Assembly: GCA_018711945.1 (NCBI GenBank)
Contig: DVHP01000129.1
Span: 1 to 37,291, forward strand
Length of the DNA stretch: 37,291 bases
Source: Candidatus Ventrenecus avicola
GTDB taxonomy: Bacteria > Bacillota_I > Bacilli_A > RF39 > UBA660
Direction of reading: 5' to 3'
Below, in pieces: positions 22,796-31,421 of the stretch (position 1 is its first letter; the number at the start of each line of letters is the position of its first letter). The position numbers and the translations under genes were made by a program. Under the pieces are notes generated by a model that searched no databases, had not been told where the DNA came from, and worked only from the letters and a program-made list of their open reading frames with translations.

Positions 22796-23764
22796 TTAAA
22801 TTTTTATTAATCCTTTATTTTTCAAAAAATTATATATTTTTAAAATGTATATCCCTGTTTTTTTACCAAAAGTATTAAATAGACGATTACATAGTCTTAC
22901 TTTGTTATTTTCGGAATAATTCAATAAATCTTCTAATGCATATATTTTACTTTTTAATTCTTTATCGCAATTATACTTATTTATTAACATTAAAAGAATC
23001 ACGTAATGATATGCAAGATAATTATAATATGCTATTTTAAATTGTTCCTTCTCATATTCATAATGATACCAATAATATAAAATATTGTATAAATCCAGAA
23101 TGTTTTTTTTACCAATTTTATTTGTGATTGATCCTTTTCTCTGCTGGCGATAAACATAGATATCCTGATTAATATCTTGTATGGATTGTATTTTTAAATA
23201 CAATCTTAAAGACCAATCCAAATCTTCGGATAAAATGCCTTCCTTAAAAAAAAGTTTATTATCTATAACAATTTTTCTACGTACAATCTTATCGCAAGCA
23301 GAGACAGAAATTGTACCATCTCGAATCTTTTTCCTTAAAATATTAGCAATACTTCCTTTATACTGATTATGATTAGAAAAATATACATATTTATTTTTAT
23401 TTTCATAATAATAGATCCATTTATATTGCGTAACATCGCAATTTAATTTTTCAATAACATCATTTAACTTTATATCTTTCGAAATAAAATCATCACTGTC
23501 TACAAACATTAAAAATTCGCCTTCTGCATGCATTATTCCAGTATTTCTTGCACCAGATAGTCCTTTGTTTTCCTGATGAAACACTTTAATCTCATTATAC
23601 TCATTGGCATATTTATTACATATTTTTCCACTGCTATCTGTGGAACCATCATTAACCAGTATTATTTCATAATTCTCTAGATTCTTCTCTAAAATACTAT
23701 TCAAACAATTATCTAAATATTTTTCAACGTTGTAAACTGGTATTATAATACTTAATTTTTTCAC
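22796..23764 (-). CDS. Family 2 glycosyltransferase
   Basis: 322-residue GT-A fold glycosyltransferase. The N-terminus KLSIIIPVYNVEKYLDNCL, the VNDGSTDSSGKIC nucleotide-binding loop, ENKGLSGARNTGI and the metal-binding DSDD motif (FVDSDDFIS) are all classic GT2. The start is taken as GTG at 23764 because AAGGAGG lies 8 nt upstream; an ATG seven codons earlier lies upstream of that site. The C-terminal half is helical without membrane segments. It overlaps the polymerase gene by 41 bp. Donor and acceptor sugars are unknown. Confidence 0.88.
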   Translation of the reverse strand: MKKLSIIIPVYNVEKYLDNCLNSILEKNLENYEIILVNDGSTDSSGKICNKYANEYNEIKVFHQENKGLSGARNTGIMHAEGEFLMFVDSDDFISKDIKLNDVIEKLNCDVTQYKWIYYYENKNKYVYFSNHNQYKGSIANILRKKIRDGTISVSACDKIVRRKIVIDNKLFFKEGILSEDLDWSLRLYLKIQSIQDINQDIYVYRQQRKGSITNKIGKKNILDLYNILYYWYHYEYEKEQFKIAYYNYLAYHYVILLMLINKYNCDKELKSKIYALEDLLNYSENNKVRLCNRLFNTFGKKTGIYILKIYNFLKNKGLIKI

Positions 23765-24932
23765 CTTTCTTGCCTCCTTCTTCATAACAAGCTAATCCCA
23801 TGCATAAAGTTAATGCCATTGAAGGTAAACCAACTCCGCCAAAACTGTAAAGTATTGTATTCATATTAACATACAGCAAAATTAATAACAAATTGATATG
23901 TAACTTATTTTTGTTTGAATTACTTTTAAAGAAAGCTCGTAATAAGATTATTAAATAAATAATTAGAGCTATATATCCATAACGAAATGCAAAATCTACC
24001 AGCGAATTATGTGTGTTTGAGTTTGCAAATCCAGCTTCTCTTAAAACAGAAGAAATAGAATCAAACCCATAGCCAAATATTGGCGAACCTTGTAAATAAT
24101 TAAGTGCATATATTATCATTTCGCTTCTTCCATGACTACCTTGATCTAGTCGTAAAAAAGGTATATTCTCTATATTCTTAAAAAACATTATTGCTGCAAT
24201 TATTACTATTGAAACTAATAGCCCTTTTTTTATTATATTTTTATTAGAATACTTAATAAAAATATAATAAATCAAGCATATTACAAGACTAAGCATTGTT
24301 CCTCTAGAACCACTTACTATTATACCAGATAATGAAAGTAAAAAAATTAATAACAGTGCTATTTTATTAGATTTTTTTCTTTTTATTCTAAATATCAATG
24401 CACATGGTAGAGCAGATATAATCGAGAAAAAATTAGAATCAAAGTATATGGAGCCGCTTCGATTTCCTTCCAACGAATATCCTAAAAATCCATTGTTAAA
24501 GTAAAGGATTATTCCGAATATAATAATAGGGATAATTAGAATTAAATACAGTCTTATAAAATTATCAGAGAATTTTTGATTGTTTCTAAAATATATGGGT
24601 AATACTAAAAATAAAGTTATTGTATTTATTATATATAATAAAACTATAAAAATACTACTAAAAGAAGCATAATCAAAAAACAATAATGATAATAATGTAC
24701 TTAAAATCATGATAATAAACAAAGGAATTATAACTAAATTATGCTTTAAATTATTTGTAAACTCTTTCATATAGGCTTTATTTTTCAAAATGATAGCTGT
24801 TGCAAGAAACAATAAAGCAAAAAGAATTGCTTGAGTATATGTGTAATACGAATATAAATGATTTTCATATGCCAATAAAGAAATTAACAATATTAAATAT
24901 AGTAGTGCATTAACAATTTTAGACTCTCTCAT
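23724..24932 (-). CDS. Wzy-type O-antigen/capsule polymerase
   Basis: 402-residue polytopic membrane protein with 11-12 predicted segments and an outer loop around GSHGRSEMIIYALNYLQGSP, followed by IFGYGFDSI and NTHNSLVDFAFRYG. These are the O-antigen ligase/polymerase (Wzy_C) signature residues. In a Wzx/Wzy system it joins lipid-linked repeat units on the outer face. The start ATG at 24932 has AGGG 5 nt upstream and overlaps the end of the GT4 gene by 14 bp. Wzy proteins vary greatly, so the assignment rests on topology, the GxGxxS loop and gene context. Confidence 0.82.
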   Translation of the reverse strand: MRESKIVNALLYLILLISLLAYENHLYSYYTYTQAILFALLFLATAIILKNKAYMKEFTNNLKHNLVIIPLFIIMILSTLLSLLFFDYASFSSIFIVLLYIINTITLFLVLPIYFRNNQKFSDNFIRLYLILIIPIIIFGIILYFNNGFLGYSLEGNRSGSIYFDSNFFSIISALPCALIFRIKRKKSNKIALLLIFLLSLSGIIVSGSRGTMLSLVICLIYYIFIKYSNKNIIKKGLLVSIVIIAAIMFFKNIENIPFLRLDQGSHGRSEMIIYALNYLQGSPIFGYGFDSISSVLREAGFANSNTHNSLVDFAFRYGYIALIIYLIILLRAFFKSNSNKNKLHINLLLILLYVNMNTILYSFGGVGLPSMALTLCMGLACYEEGGKKGEKIKYYNTSLQR

Positions 24933-26034
24933 AAATACCCTCAATTTTATTCATAATAGATTTTAAAGCAAATTTTTTCGACATACCCAGTGATTTCTTC
25001 GACATATATTCATATAAATCTTTATTAGAATAAATTTGTACTATTTTTTCTTTCATATTGTCAATATCATTTATACTAACTAAATATCCATTCTCACCAT
25101 CTTTTACAATATCTTTGTGACCCCTGTTATTAGTTGCTACAACAGGTAACTCACATCTATTGGCTTCAATAAGGTTTAAGCCTAACCCTTCTCTAATACT
25201 TGTTGAAATTGCTAAATCAGATGCTCTAAGAATATTAGGAATATCGTTTCTAAACCCAAGAAAATGAATGTTTGAAGTTAATAGTTCGTTCTTTACTATT
25301 TTTTGATAATATCCATTTCGCTCATCTTTTCCTACAATTAATAAATGAATATTGTTAAATTCTTTACATATTTTCTTCATAACTTTAATAATCATAACTT
25401 GATTCTTATTTTTATCTAATCTAGCACTATATACTAAAACAAAATCATCTTTCTTTAGTCCTAAAGATTTTCTAAGTTCCAATTTTTCTTTTTCACTCAT
25501 CTTAAAATTAAATTTTTCTTCATCAATTCCTACACCAGGAACATATTCGATATCCTTACACTTCTTAAATTTCTTTTTAGCCCTCTGATAATCCTCTTGA
25601 TTAATTAAAATTAAAGTATCTGTATATTTGGATAAATACTTCTCTACAGGATAAAATAAACACCAATTAAGAAGAGGAGCTCCTTTAAAAAAATGAAAAC
25701 CATGAGCGGTATAAATCACTCTAGTACCGTTTTTTCTAGCCTTTTTAGCCGCAAGTCTTGTCACAACGCTTCCCATCGGTGTATGAGTATGAATCATATC
25801 ATAATGTTCTTTCTGAACGACTTTTCTAAGCTCTTTAATAGCCTTTAAATTATTAATTTTAAAAGGACTTCTTTCAAATGGAATAATAATTTTCTTATCA
25901 CAATAAGGAATTTCTTCAGTTCCATTCGTAGCCACATGAACAGTGTAACCTAAAGTTTTTAACTTTTTCAAATATGGTATATGAAATGCAAGAATATGTT
26001 CATCTACAGTTGCCGTAAATAATACTTTTCTCAT
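24919..26034 (-). CDS. Family 4 glycosyltransferase (EpsD-like)
   Basis: 371-residue GT-B glycosyltransferase. The N-terminal domain starts KVLFTATVDEHILAFHIPYL and contains MIHTHTPMGSVVTRLAA and VIYTAHGFHFFKG, like Bacillus EpsD. The C-terminal domain has VYSARLDKNKNQ and the retaining EGLGLNLIEA (E-x7-E-type) motif. It probably adds the second sugar to the lipid-linked primer made by the preceding priming transferase, whose gene ends 2 nt upstream. Confidence 0.9.
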   Translation of the reverse strand: MRKVLFTATVDEHILAFHIPYLKKLKTLGYTVHVATNGTEEIPYCDKKIIIPFERSPFKINNLKAIKELRKVVQKEHYDMIHTHTPMGSVVTRLAAKKARKNGTRVIYTAHGFHFFKGAPLLNWCLFYPVEKYLSKYTDTLILINQEDYQRAKKKFKKCKDIEYVPGVGIDEEKFNFKMSEKEKLELRKSLGLKKDDFVLVYSARLDKNKNQVMIIKVMKKICKEFNNIHLLIVGKDERNGYYQKIVKNELLTSNIHFLGFRNDIPNILRASDLAISTSIREGLGLNLIEANRCELPVVATNNRGHKDIVKDGENGYLVSINDIDNMKEKIVQIYSNKDLYEYMSKKSLGMSKKFALKSIMNKIEGIYERV

Positions 26035-26036
26035 TA

Positions 26037-26669
26037 TTACACTACCCCTTTATTCATTGCAGTTTTTTCTTTCTTTAATGCATCCAACTCATTCTTAATT
26101 GTCTCTTTTCCGGCATCTGCACCCTTCCCAGATAATACCGTAACAATTGTTAAAAAGACAACTTTACAATCCTCAAAGAAAGTTAAATTTTCTACATAAT
26201 GCACATCAAATTTAATCTTTTCAAATATCGTAAGACCATTTCTTCCTTTTGCTTGAGCGAGTCCCGTAATACCTGGACGAACATTGACTCTTTTTCTCTG
26301 TGTCTCGTTCATGTTCTCATAGTAATCCGTAATCCAAGGACGCGGTCCAATAAAACTCATTTCCCCTTTTAAGATGTTAAATACTTGAGGAAGTTCATCT
26401 AACGAAGTCTTTCTTAAAAAACTTCCTACTTTCGTATGTTTATCTGCACACTTAAAATCATGAACATCATTATCTACTTTCATACTTCGAAACTTAATAA
26501 GTCGAAATACCTTCCCATAACGACCAGTTCTATATTGTTTAAAAAATACAGGTCCATGATCTTCTAATTTAATAGCTATTGCAATCAATATCATTGGAAT
26601 AGCAAAAAGAACTAGTAATAAAATTGCTATCAAAACATCTAAAACTCTCTTTACAAACTTCCTATACAT
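26037..26669 (-). CDS. Undecaprenyl-phosphate sugar phosphotransferase (priming transferase)
   Basis: 210-residue bacterial sugar transferase that loads the first sugar-1-phosphate onto undecaprenyl phosphate. It has one N-terminal membrane helix (VLDVLIAILLLVLFAIPMIL), then FFKQYRTGRYGKVFRLIKFRSMK, SLDELPQVFNILKGEMSFIGPRP and RPGITGLAQ, the family's catalytic Asp-Glu and Arg-rich blocks. The start ATG at 26669 follows GGAG by 7 nt; a longer open frame upstream overlaps cpsB and is not needed. The short form without the extra membrane domains resembles EpsL or PglC. Confidence 0.92.
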   Translation of the reverse strand: MYRKFVKRVLDVLIAILLLVLFAIPMILIAIAIKLEDHGPVFFKQYRTGRYGKVFRLIKFRSMKVDNDVHDFKCADKHTKVGSFLRKTSLDELPQVFNILKGEMSFIGPRPWITDYYENMNETQRKRVNVRPGITGLAQAKGRNGLTIFEKIKFDVHYVENLTFFEDCKVVFLTIVTVLSGKGADAGKETIKNELDALKKEKTAMNKGVV

Positions 26670-26679
26670 ACAAACACTC

Positions 26680-27411
26680 CTAACAAACATCTCTATCATA
26701 CAAAATATAATCAAAATTTTCAACAAATAATTGATGAACAATTTTTTTATCTTTTACAATCTTCAAAACTTTCTTAGCAGCCTTCTTTAAATCATAAGCT
26801 TCCACGTGATGCATGTCACTTGCTAAAAACGAAATCATTCCTTTTTGTAATAATTTTTTAAGCCGTCTTTCAGCACCTTTCCCATACTTTCCAAGCAAGC
26901 TTTTATAGTTTCCCTGTAACAAAACTCCCATATCAATTAAAGACTCAAAAAAAGTAGAATCCTCAGAGATATAATGATATCTTTCTGGATGAGCAAGAAT
27001 TGGAATATATTCATGATTAATAAGTTCAAACAAAATATTCTTCACATTTAAAAGTTCATTGTTCATGGGAAGCTCTACCAAAACATAACGAGAGTGATTC
27101 AACGTCATACATTCCCCATTTTCTAAAAGTTCCAAAATATTGTCACATAGTAAAATTTCATTCCCCAAATAAAGTCGAATTGGCAAATTTCTTGTTTCCA
27201 CAAGTTCTTGCAACACTTCAAACCGAATTCTTTTATCCTTATTATTACAAGCATAGTTACTTCCATAAATATAATGGGGTGTCAAAATAATATCTGACAC
27301 CCCTTCCTCTATTGCAAGTTTCAATATTTTCATGCTCTCTGTAGCCGAACTACTACCGTCATCAATGCCAGAAAGTATATGACTATGAATATCTTTCAAA
27401 TTACTGTTCAT
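26680..27411 (-). CDS. cpsB: CpsB-type PHP-domain protein tyrosine phosphatase
   Basis: About 243-residue metal-dependent phosphatase of the PHP fold, opposing the CpsD kinase. Metal ligands are visible: DIHSHI at residues 6-11, the DDGS loop, LTPHY, AHPERY near 145 and ASDMHH near 203. Length matches Gram-positive CpsB/YwqE. The start is ambiguous: ATG at 27411, or three codons upstream at 27420; both overlap the end of cpsD and neither has a strong ribosome-binding site, which suggests translational coupling. Confidence 0.9.
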   Translation of the reverse strand: MNSNLKDIHSHILSGIDDGSSSATESMKILKLAIEEGVSDIILTPHYIYGSNYACNNKDKRIRFEVLQELVETRNLPIRLYLGNEILLCDNILELLENGECMTLNHSRYVLVELPMNNELLNVKNILFELINHEYIPILAHPERYHYISEDSTFFESLIDMGVLLQGNYKSLLGKYGKGAERRLKKLLQKGMISFLASDMHHVEAYDLKKAAKKVLKIVKDKKIVHQLFVENFDYILYDRDVC

Positions 27412-28093
27412 AGTACTCATAATATCCATAACCTTTCTTATGTTTTAACTCTACCTTATTTAAAACAACTCCAGTAAGCTCTGCATTCGCTTTTTCAAAA
27501 GCTTTCTTTACATCATTAAGCATTTCTACTTTCGTCTTCTTTGCCGAAACTACCACAATATTTGCATCAGAATATCTTGTCATAATCAAAGTATCCGATA
27601 GTCCTAAAGCCGGTGGACAATCCAAAAGGATAATATCAAACACTTGATCCAACTTTTGCAAAATCTCCCGATTTGTCTCCGAAGCTAAAAGTTCAATTGG
27701 ATTTGGTGGAGTCGGTCCCTTCGGAATCAAAGAAACATTTTCAACATCAGTTTTTACAATATATTTCGCCAAATCCCTTGGTTCATCATAATTTAAAATT
27801 AAATTAGAGTATCCTCGGCTTGAAGAATTTTTTACATGAAAAATTTTATGTTGTCTGCCTCTTCTCAAATCACAATCGATAATCAAGACCTTCTTATCTT
27901 CTTGAGCATAAGCTAACGCAAGATTAGCTAAAATAAAGCTTTTCCCATCTCCCATTTCAGCACTAGTAAGTAAAATGATTTTCATTTCAGAATCTACAGC
28001 CGAAAACTGTAAATTTGTTCGAATCGTTTTAATTGCTTCACTAAATGCAGATTTTGGCTTTACATTTACGATTAAGTCACTACTCTGGTTCAT
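27401..28093 (-). CDS. cpsD: CpsD-type bacterial tyrosine autokinase
   Basis: 230-residue BY-kinase with Walker A TSAEMGDGKS (43-52), Walker A' VLIIDCDLRRG (69-79) and Walker B IILLDCP (154-160). The C-terminus is a tyrosine cluster (YGYYEYYEQ), the autophosphorylation site that CpsB dephosphorylates. In Gram-positives the kinase is activated by the separate membrane adaptor CpsC, encoded 3 nt upstream. Together they set polymer length and coordinate export. The tyrosine tail shows that the gene is complete. Confidence 0.93.
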   Translation of the reverse strand: MNQSSDLIVNVKPKSAFSEAIKTIRTNLQFSAVDSEMKIILLTSAEMGDGKSFILANLALAYAQEDKKVLIIDCDLRRGRQHKIFHVKNSSSRGYSNLILNYDEPRDLAKYIVKTDVENVSLIPKGPTPPNPIELLASETNREILQKLDQVFDIILLDCPPALGLSDTLIMTRYSDANIVVVSAKKTKVEMLNDVKKAFEKANAELTGVVLNKVELKHKKGYGYYEYYEQ

Positions 28094-28096
28094 AAA

Positions 28097-28762
28097 TTAA
28101 CCCCTCTTTTCTACATATGGTACGTTTCCTAAAACGACCAAACCAAATTTCTCTTCAATTTCTGTACTAGATTTAATAGAAGTATCAAAATAATACATAA
28201 TAAACACAATCACACATCCAACAATAATACCAATCATTAAATATAAAACAATTTCTTTAATGATATTAACATTGTATGGACTACTTTCAACGATGGCCTC
28301 ATCAAGAACAGATACATTCTGTAAATTATAACGAGTTTTAATATCCGCCATAAATACTTCAGCAATCTTATTTGCAATCTGAGCAGCTAATTGATTACTT
28401 CGATCAGAAACAGAGATTTTAATAATATCTGTATCCGTAATTGCCGAAACACTAACCCTACTAGCTAATGTTTCTTCACTATAAGAAAGCCCTAACCCGC
28501 TAATCACTTCAGATAAAATTTTTCTACTTTTAATAATTTGTGTATATGTCTCCACCAGATTACGATTTACCTGAATATCACTATTTGTAATCTCTGTATT
28601 TTGACTCACGAGCACAATTGAAGTAGTACCATGATACATCGGTTTTTTAATCACAACCGAATAAATACAACCAACAATAAAAATAACAGCCATCACACCT
28701 AGTATAATTGTAATATGAGAAAGAAAATAAGTTCCTAATTCCTTCAAGTTGATTTCTTCCAT
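28097..28762 (-). CDS. cpsC: CpsC/Wzz-type polysaccharide co-polymerase
   Basis: 221-residue membrane adaptor with two membrane helices (about residues 18-38 and 172-195) and an outer domain between. The N-terminal helix is followed by the Wzz-like KKPMYHGTTSIVLV and the second helix is preceded by a proline-containing PYNVNIIKE. The cytoplasmic tail would bind and activate CpsD. It is the first gene of the capsule operon and follows a clear promoter. Chain-length control is inferred from the family. Confidence 0.9.
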   Translation of the reverse strand: MEEINLKELGTYFLSHITIILGVMAVIFIVGCIYSVVIKKPMYHGTTSIVLVSQNTEITNSDIQVNRNLVETYTQIIKSRKILSEVISGLGLSYSEETLASRVSVSAITDTDIIKISVSDRSNQLAAQIANKIAEVFMADIKTRYNLQNVSVLDEAIVESSPYNVNIIKEIVLYLMIGIIVGCVIVFIMYYFDTSIKSSTEIEEKFGLVVLGNVPYVEKRG

Positions 28763-28793
28763 ATAAAAACATCCCTTCTTCTACTCTAAGAAT

Positions 28794-28822
28794 AGTGTAA
28801 TAAAAAAGACTACATTTGTCAA
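28794..28822 (-). promoter_or_regulatory. Promoter of the capsule operon
   Basis: On the minus strand TTGACA (28822-28817), 17 nt, TACACT (28799-28794). Upstream and overlapping are several TGACA/TGTCA half-sites (see findings). Confidence 0.7.
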
Positions 28823-28862
28823 TGACTTTGACATTCAAAATTCTGTCATTTTCACTTACCGA

Positions 28863-29690
28863 TTACGGTAAAACCTCTTTCTTCTTTTTTCGCTTTAAAA
28901 CAAGCACTTTTCCGAGCAGTGAACTAAGAAGTCCTAAAATCAAAAAGAAAAGAGTAACGCCCAAAATACATGAGCTAAGACTAGAATAAATAGTCTTCAT
29001 CAAATTAGAAAAAGCAGTATTATAAACATAAAAATTTTGCATATCCAAAGAATTCGAAAGATAAAAGAAAAGTCCTCCATAAAGCATACCACTCGTTAAA
29101 AATGGAATTCCAAGCACATTTCTTCTCGTACCAAATTTAAGAATGAGAGAAATTAAAACAATCGTAATTCCTAAAATCAACAACATGATAGGTAGCATAT
29201 TCTTAATTTTAATAAAAGGTGTTTGAATCATGCCAAACAAGAAAGAATCCTCCATATTCTTTTGATAAGTATTTAAAATCTCATCTACAAACAAATCTAA
29301 GGAACTCTCGTCACTGACTGTTAAATGATTCTGATTTAAATAAGCAACAATATTTTCCTCCAATTGTATTTTTAATTGTTCTGTCGAAACAGCAAGAGAA
29401 CCTCCCTCATAAAAATTATGGAGATAAGTAAACAATTCCTCTCTGATCTTATCTTCAGAAATAAGTCCATCTAAAACCTCTTCCGATAAACCAGACTGCA
29501 AAATATAATAAGAAAATTCTTCCTCGGTTGTCTCATACAAATCTTTGACAAAATTACTTTTTTCAATTGCACTTATCATAAAACTTTCTTGAAATATTGT
29601 GCATTGTAGTAGCAAAATTCCTGCAAAAAGAAAAACTAGAATTGCTAATAAAAACCCGCCAACATAATAACTAATTGTTTTCATTTTCAT
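28863..29690 (-). CDS. Four-helix membrane protein of the sortase locus, function unknown
   Basis: 275-residue protein with one N-terminal membrane helix (about 7-29), an outer domain of about 130 acidic residues (EKSNFVKDLYETTEEEFSYY), then three helices (about 160-180, 190-210, 235-262) and a Lys/Arg-rich tail (KRKKKKE). I do not recognise a family. The start ATG at 29690 has AAAGGAG 6 nt upstream; it overlaps the sortase gene by 20 bp. Co-transcription with a sortase and its substrate suggests a role in that surface system. Confidence 0.65.
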   Translation of the reverse strand: MKMKTISYYVGGFLLAILVFLFAGILLLQCTIFQESFMISAIEKSNFVKDLYETTEEEFSYYILQSGLSEEVLDGLISEDKIREELFTYLHNFYEGGSLAVSTEQLKIQLEENIVAYLNQNHLTVSDESSLDLFVDEILNTYQKNMEDSFLFGMIQTPFIKIKNMLPIMLLILGITIVLISLILKFGTRRNVLGIPFLTSGMLYGGLFFYLSNSLDMQNFYVYNTAFSNLMKTIYSSLSSCILGVTLFFLILGLLSSLLGKVLVLKRKKKKEVLP

Positions 29691-30312
29691 AACCAGCTCC
29701 TTTGAGTTTTGCATATACCACATAACGCTCATTGGTTAGTCCAACGTATCCCGGAGGATAGCAAGTATAAAGCATTAACAACTCTTCTTCTGTTTTTACC
29801 GGAAGTGCTTCTTCATCAGTATTACGAATAATTTTAGATTCCGTCATTTCATAGGTATATGTTCCATAAATGGTATCCAAAATAATCTCGTCCCCAACAG
29901 ATAAATTAGGAAGAGTTCCAAAATACGCTTCATTATTATGCGCATCTAACACGATTCCTCCACCTTCTCCTGGAAAATAACTGCCAGCCAAATGTCCAAC
30001 TCCATAACGTAAAATATCTAAAGTATCACCATGATAGACTGGTAATTCCAAAGAAAGCGTTGGAATTTTAATCGTGGCCCAGACAGTCCCGTAATTCGGA
30101 TAATCCGTAAGGCGCTTTTTTACTTGATCAAAAGAAATTGTTTGATTTTCAGTCTTTACCTCAGAATAACTCAAATTACTAATCAAAGTAAAATATGGTC
30201 TTACTTGTCTTTCAACAAACAGGTAAAACAAAAAGACAAGAAAAGCCGTAAAGAAAAAGGAAACTGCGATATTCTTCGCAATTCCCTTTAAAACGTTTTG
30301 TAATCTATGCAT
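29671..30312 (-). CDS. Class D-like sortase
   Basis: 213-residue cysteine transpeptidase with an N-terminal membrane anchor (about 18-33). The catalytic residues are visible: His125 in LDAHNN, Cys184 in LYTCYPPGYVG and Arg196 in NERYVVYA. The TCYP...RYVVYA block is the class D form. It should cut a sorting signal and attach the protein to the cell wall. Its gene overlaps that of the putative substrate by 8 bp, so substrate and enzyme are made together. Confidence 0.88.
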   Translation of the reverse strand: MHRLQNVLKGIAKNIAVSFFFTAFLVFLFYLFVERQVRPYFTLISNLSYSEVKTENQTISFDQVKKRLTDYPNYGTVWATIKIPTLSLELPVYHGDTLDILRYGVGHLAGSYFPGEGGGIVLDAHNNEAYFGTLPNLSVGDEIILDTIYGTYTYEMTESKIIRNTDEEALPVKTEEELLMLYTCYPPGYVGLTNERYVVYAKLKGAGYENENN

Positions 30313-30829
30313 GTTTTCTTAGAAACATTCCTACAGCAATTGCTAATCCAACTAATGAAATAACACCAGTAATTAGAAGGACATTATTTGTACCTGTTTG
30401 TCGAATTGCTTCTTTTGTTACACGAGCAAATTCTGTTCCATCAATATTTTGAATAGAAAGAACGCCACCAGATAACACAGTTGCCTTAATTGCCGTATTA
30501 TCAGAAATGTCACTAACAAGAGCAACTAACTTATTTTTATCTGCAGTAGATAAATCATTTACATTAGTCACATTTGCATTTCTTAAAATAGCAATTGCTT
30601 CGTCTACTTTTCCTGCGATGTAATCGGCATCAGATTCACTAATCTCATTTTTAGCTAGATACTGTTCTACTAAAACTTTTTCAGTATCTCTTAAAGAAAT
30701 TTCATTGCCATTAACATCATAAGTAGCTGTTAACTTTGATGCCAATTCATCTTCTGTCATCGCATTAGCAGAAACAGAAAAACCAAACATTGCAAGTGCT
30801 ACTAATAAAAGCATGCTACATTTCTTCAT
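30305..30829 (-). CDS. Secreted protein with a sortase-type sorting signal
   Basis: 174-residue protein with a signal peptide (cleavage probably after SANA, residue 23), an acidic Asp/Asn/Ala-rich helical middle, and a C-terminal IRQTG (142-146), hydrophobic segment (about 149-169) and RKHA tail. That is the sorting-signal layout, with IRQTG in place of LPxTG. The next gene encodes a class D-like sortase, the obvious partner. The function of the exported domain is unknown. Ribosome-binding site AAAGGTGGAG supports the start. Confidence 0.75.
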   Translation of the reverse strand: MKKCSMLLLVALAMFGFSVSANAMTEDELASKLTATYDVNGNEISLRDTEKVLVEQYLAKNEISESDADYIAGKVDEAIAILRNANVTNVNDLSTADKNKLVALVSDISDNTAIKATVLSGGVLSIQNIDGTEFARVTKEAIRQTGTNNVLLITGVISLVGLAIAVGMFLRKHA

Positions 30830-30853
30830 AAACTCTCCACCTTTCTAAAGAAC

Positions 30854-30882
30854 ATTTTACTATAATATTTTTTTCTTAGCAA
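30854..30882 (-). promoter_or_regulatory. Promoter of the sortase locus
   Basis: On the minus strand TTGCTA (30882-30877), 17 nt, TAAAAT (30859-30854). It lies just at the end of the MazF/PemK-like gene. Confidence 0.6.
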
Positions 30883-31367
30883 CCTTTTTTTCTTAGATTT
30901 GACATTCCATCACATTTCTGAATAAACAGTTTTACAAGTTTCACATATTTTTCTGCAGAAACCACTCCTACATCCCCTATTTTATAAAGCAACTGACATC
31001 TTTCTACTTTTAAAGGCAATTCAATACGAACAAAAGACTCTTTTTGTAGTCCCAACTTTTTATAATGAGCAATACGAATTCGTTGATAAGAATCTTTTTG
31101 AGAAGTAATTTTTAACACATAATAATTTTTCCTATCATGTTTAATAAAATGCTCGCGGGTATCGTCCACCACCAAAACAGGTCGAGACATTGTCTCGAAT
31201 GTCACTTCCCCATCATTTACAATTAAAATAGGAATTTGACAAATCCAAACCTCACCAAATCTAGGCCTAGAAAAACTCCGAGTTTCCTCTTCTAATAAAG
31301 AGAAAGAAAAAAGGCTTGCAATCTCTTGAATTTCTTTTTGTAATTCTTCTTTTAAATATAGTTCCAT
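30876..31367 (-). CDS. MazF/PemK-fold protein without a visible antitoxin
   Basis: 163-residue protein. After about 33 helical residues it follows the PemK/MazF beta-barrel pattern: RPRFGEVWICQIPI (usual xxGDIWxxxF), SRPVLVVDD (usual RPxlVl), YYVLKITSQ (usual vxpiTs), then IRIELPLKVERCQLLYKIGDVG (usual l.....aild....vg). MazF-type toxins are endoribonucleases. No small antitoxin gene precedes it; trxA and its terminator lie upstream. The start has no good ribosome-binding site. It could be a solitary or domesticated member of the fold. Confidence 0.6.
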   Translation of the reverse strand: MELYLKEELQKEIQEIASLFSFSLLEEETRSFSRPRFGEVWICQIPILIVNDGEVTFETMSRPVLVVDDTREHFIKHDRKNYYVLKITSQKDSYQRIRIAHYKKLGLQKESFVRIELPLKVERCQLLYKIGDVGVVSAEKYVKLVKLFIQKCDGMSNLRKKGC

Positions 31368-31393
31368 AGTTAACTATTTTATAAAAAAGACAA

Positions 31394-31421
31394 GAAAAAA
31401 ACAAGTAATTTCAAACTTGTT
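31394..31421 (-). terminator. Intrinsic terminator of cvpA-trxA
   Basis: On the minus strand AACAAGT (31421-31415), 8-nt loop, ACTTGTT (31406-31400), then a T-run. It overlaps the trxA stop codon. Confidence 0.85.
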
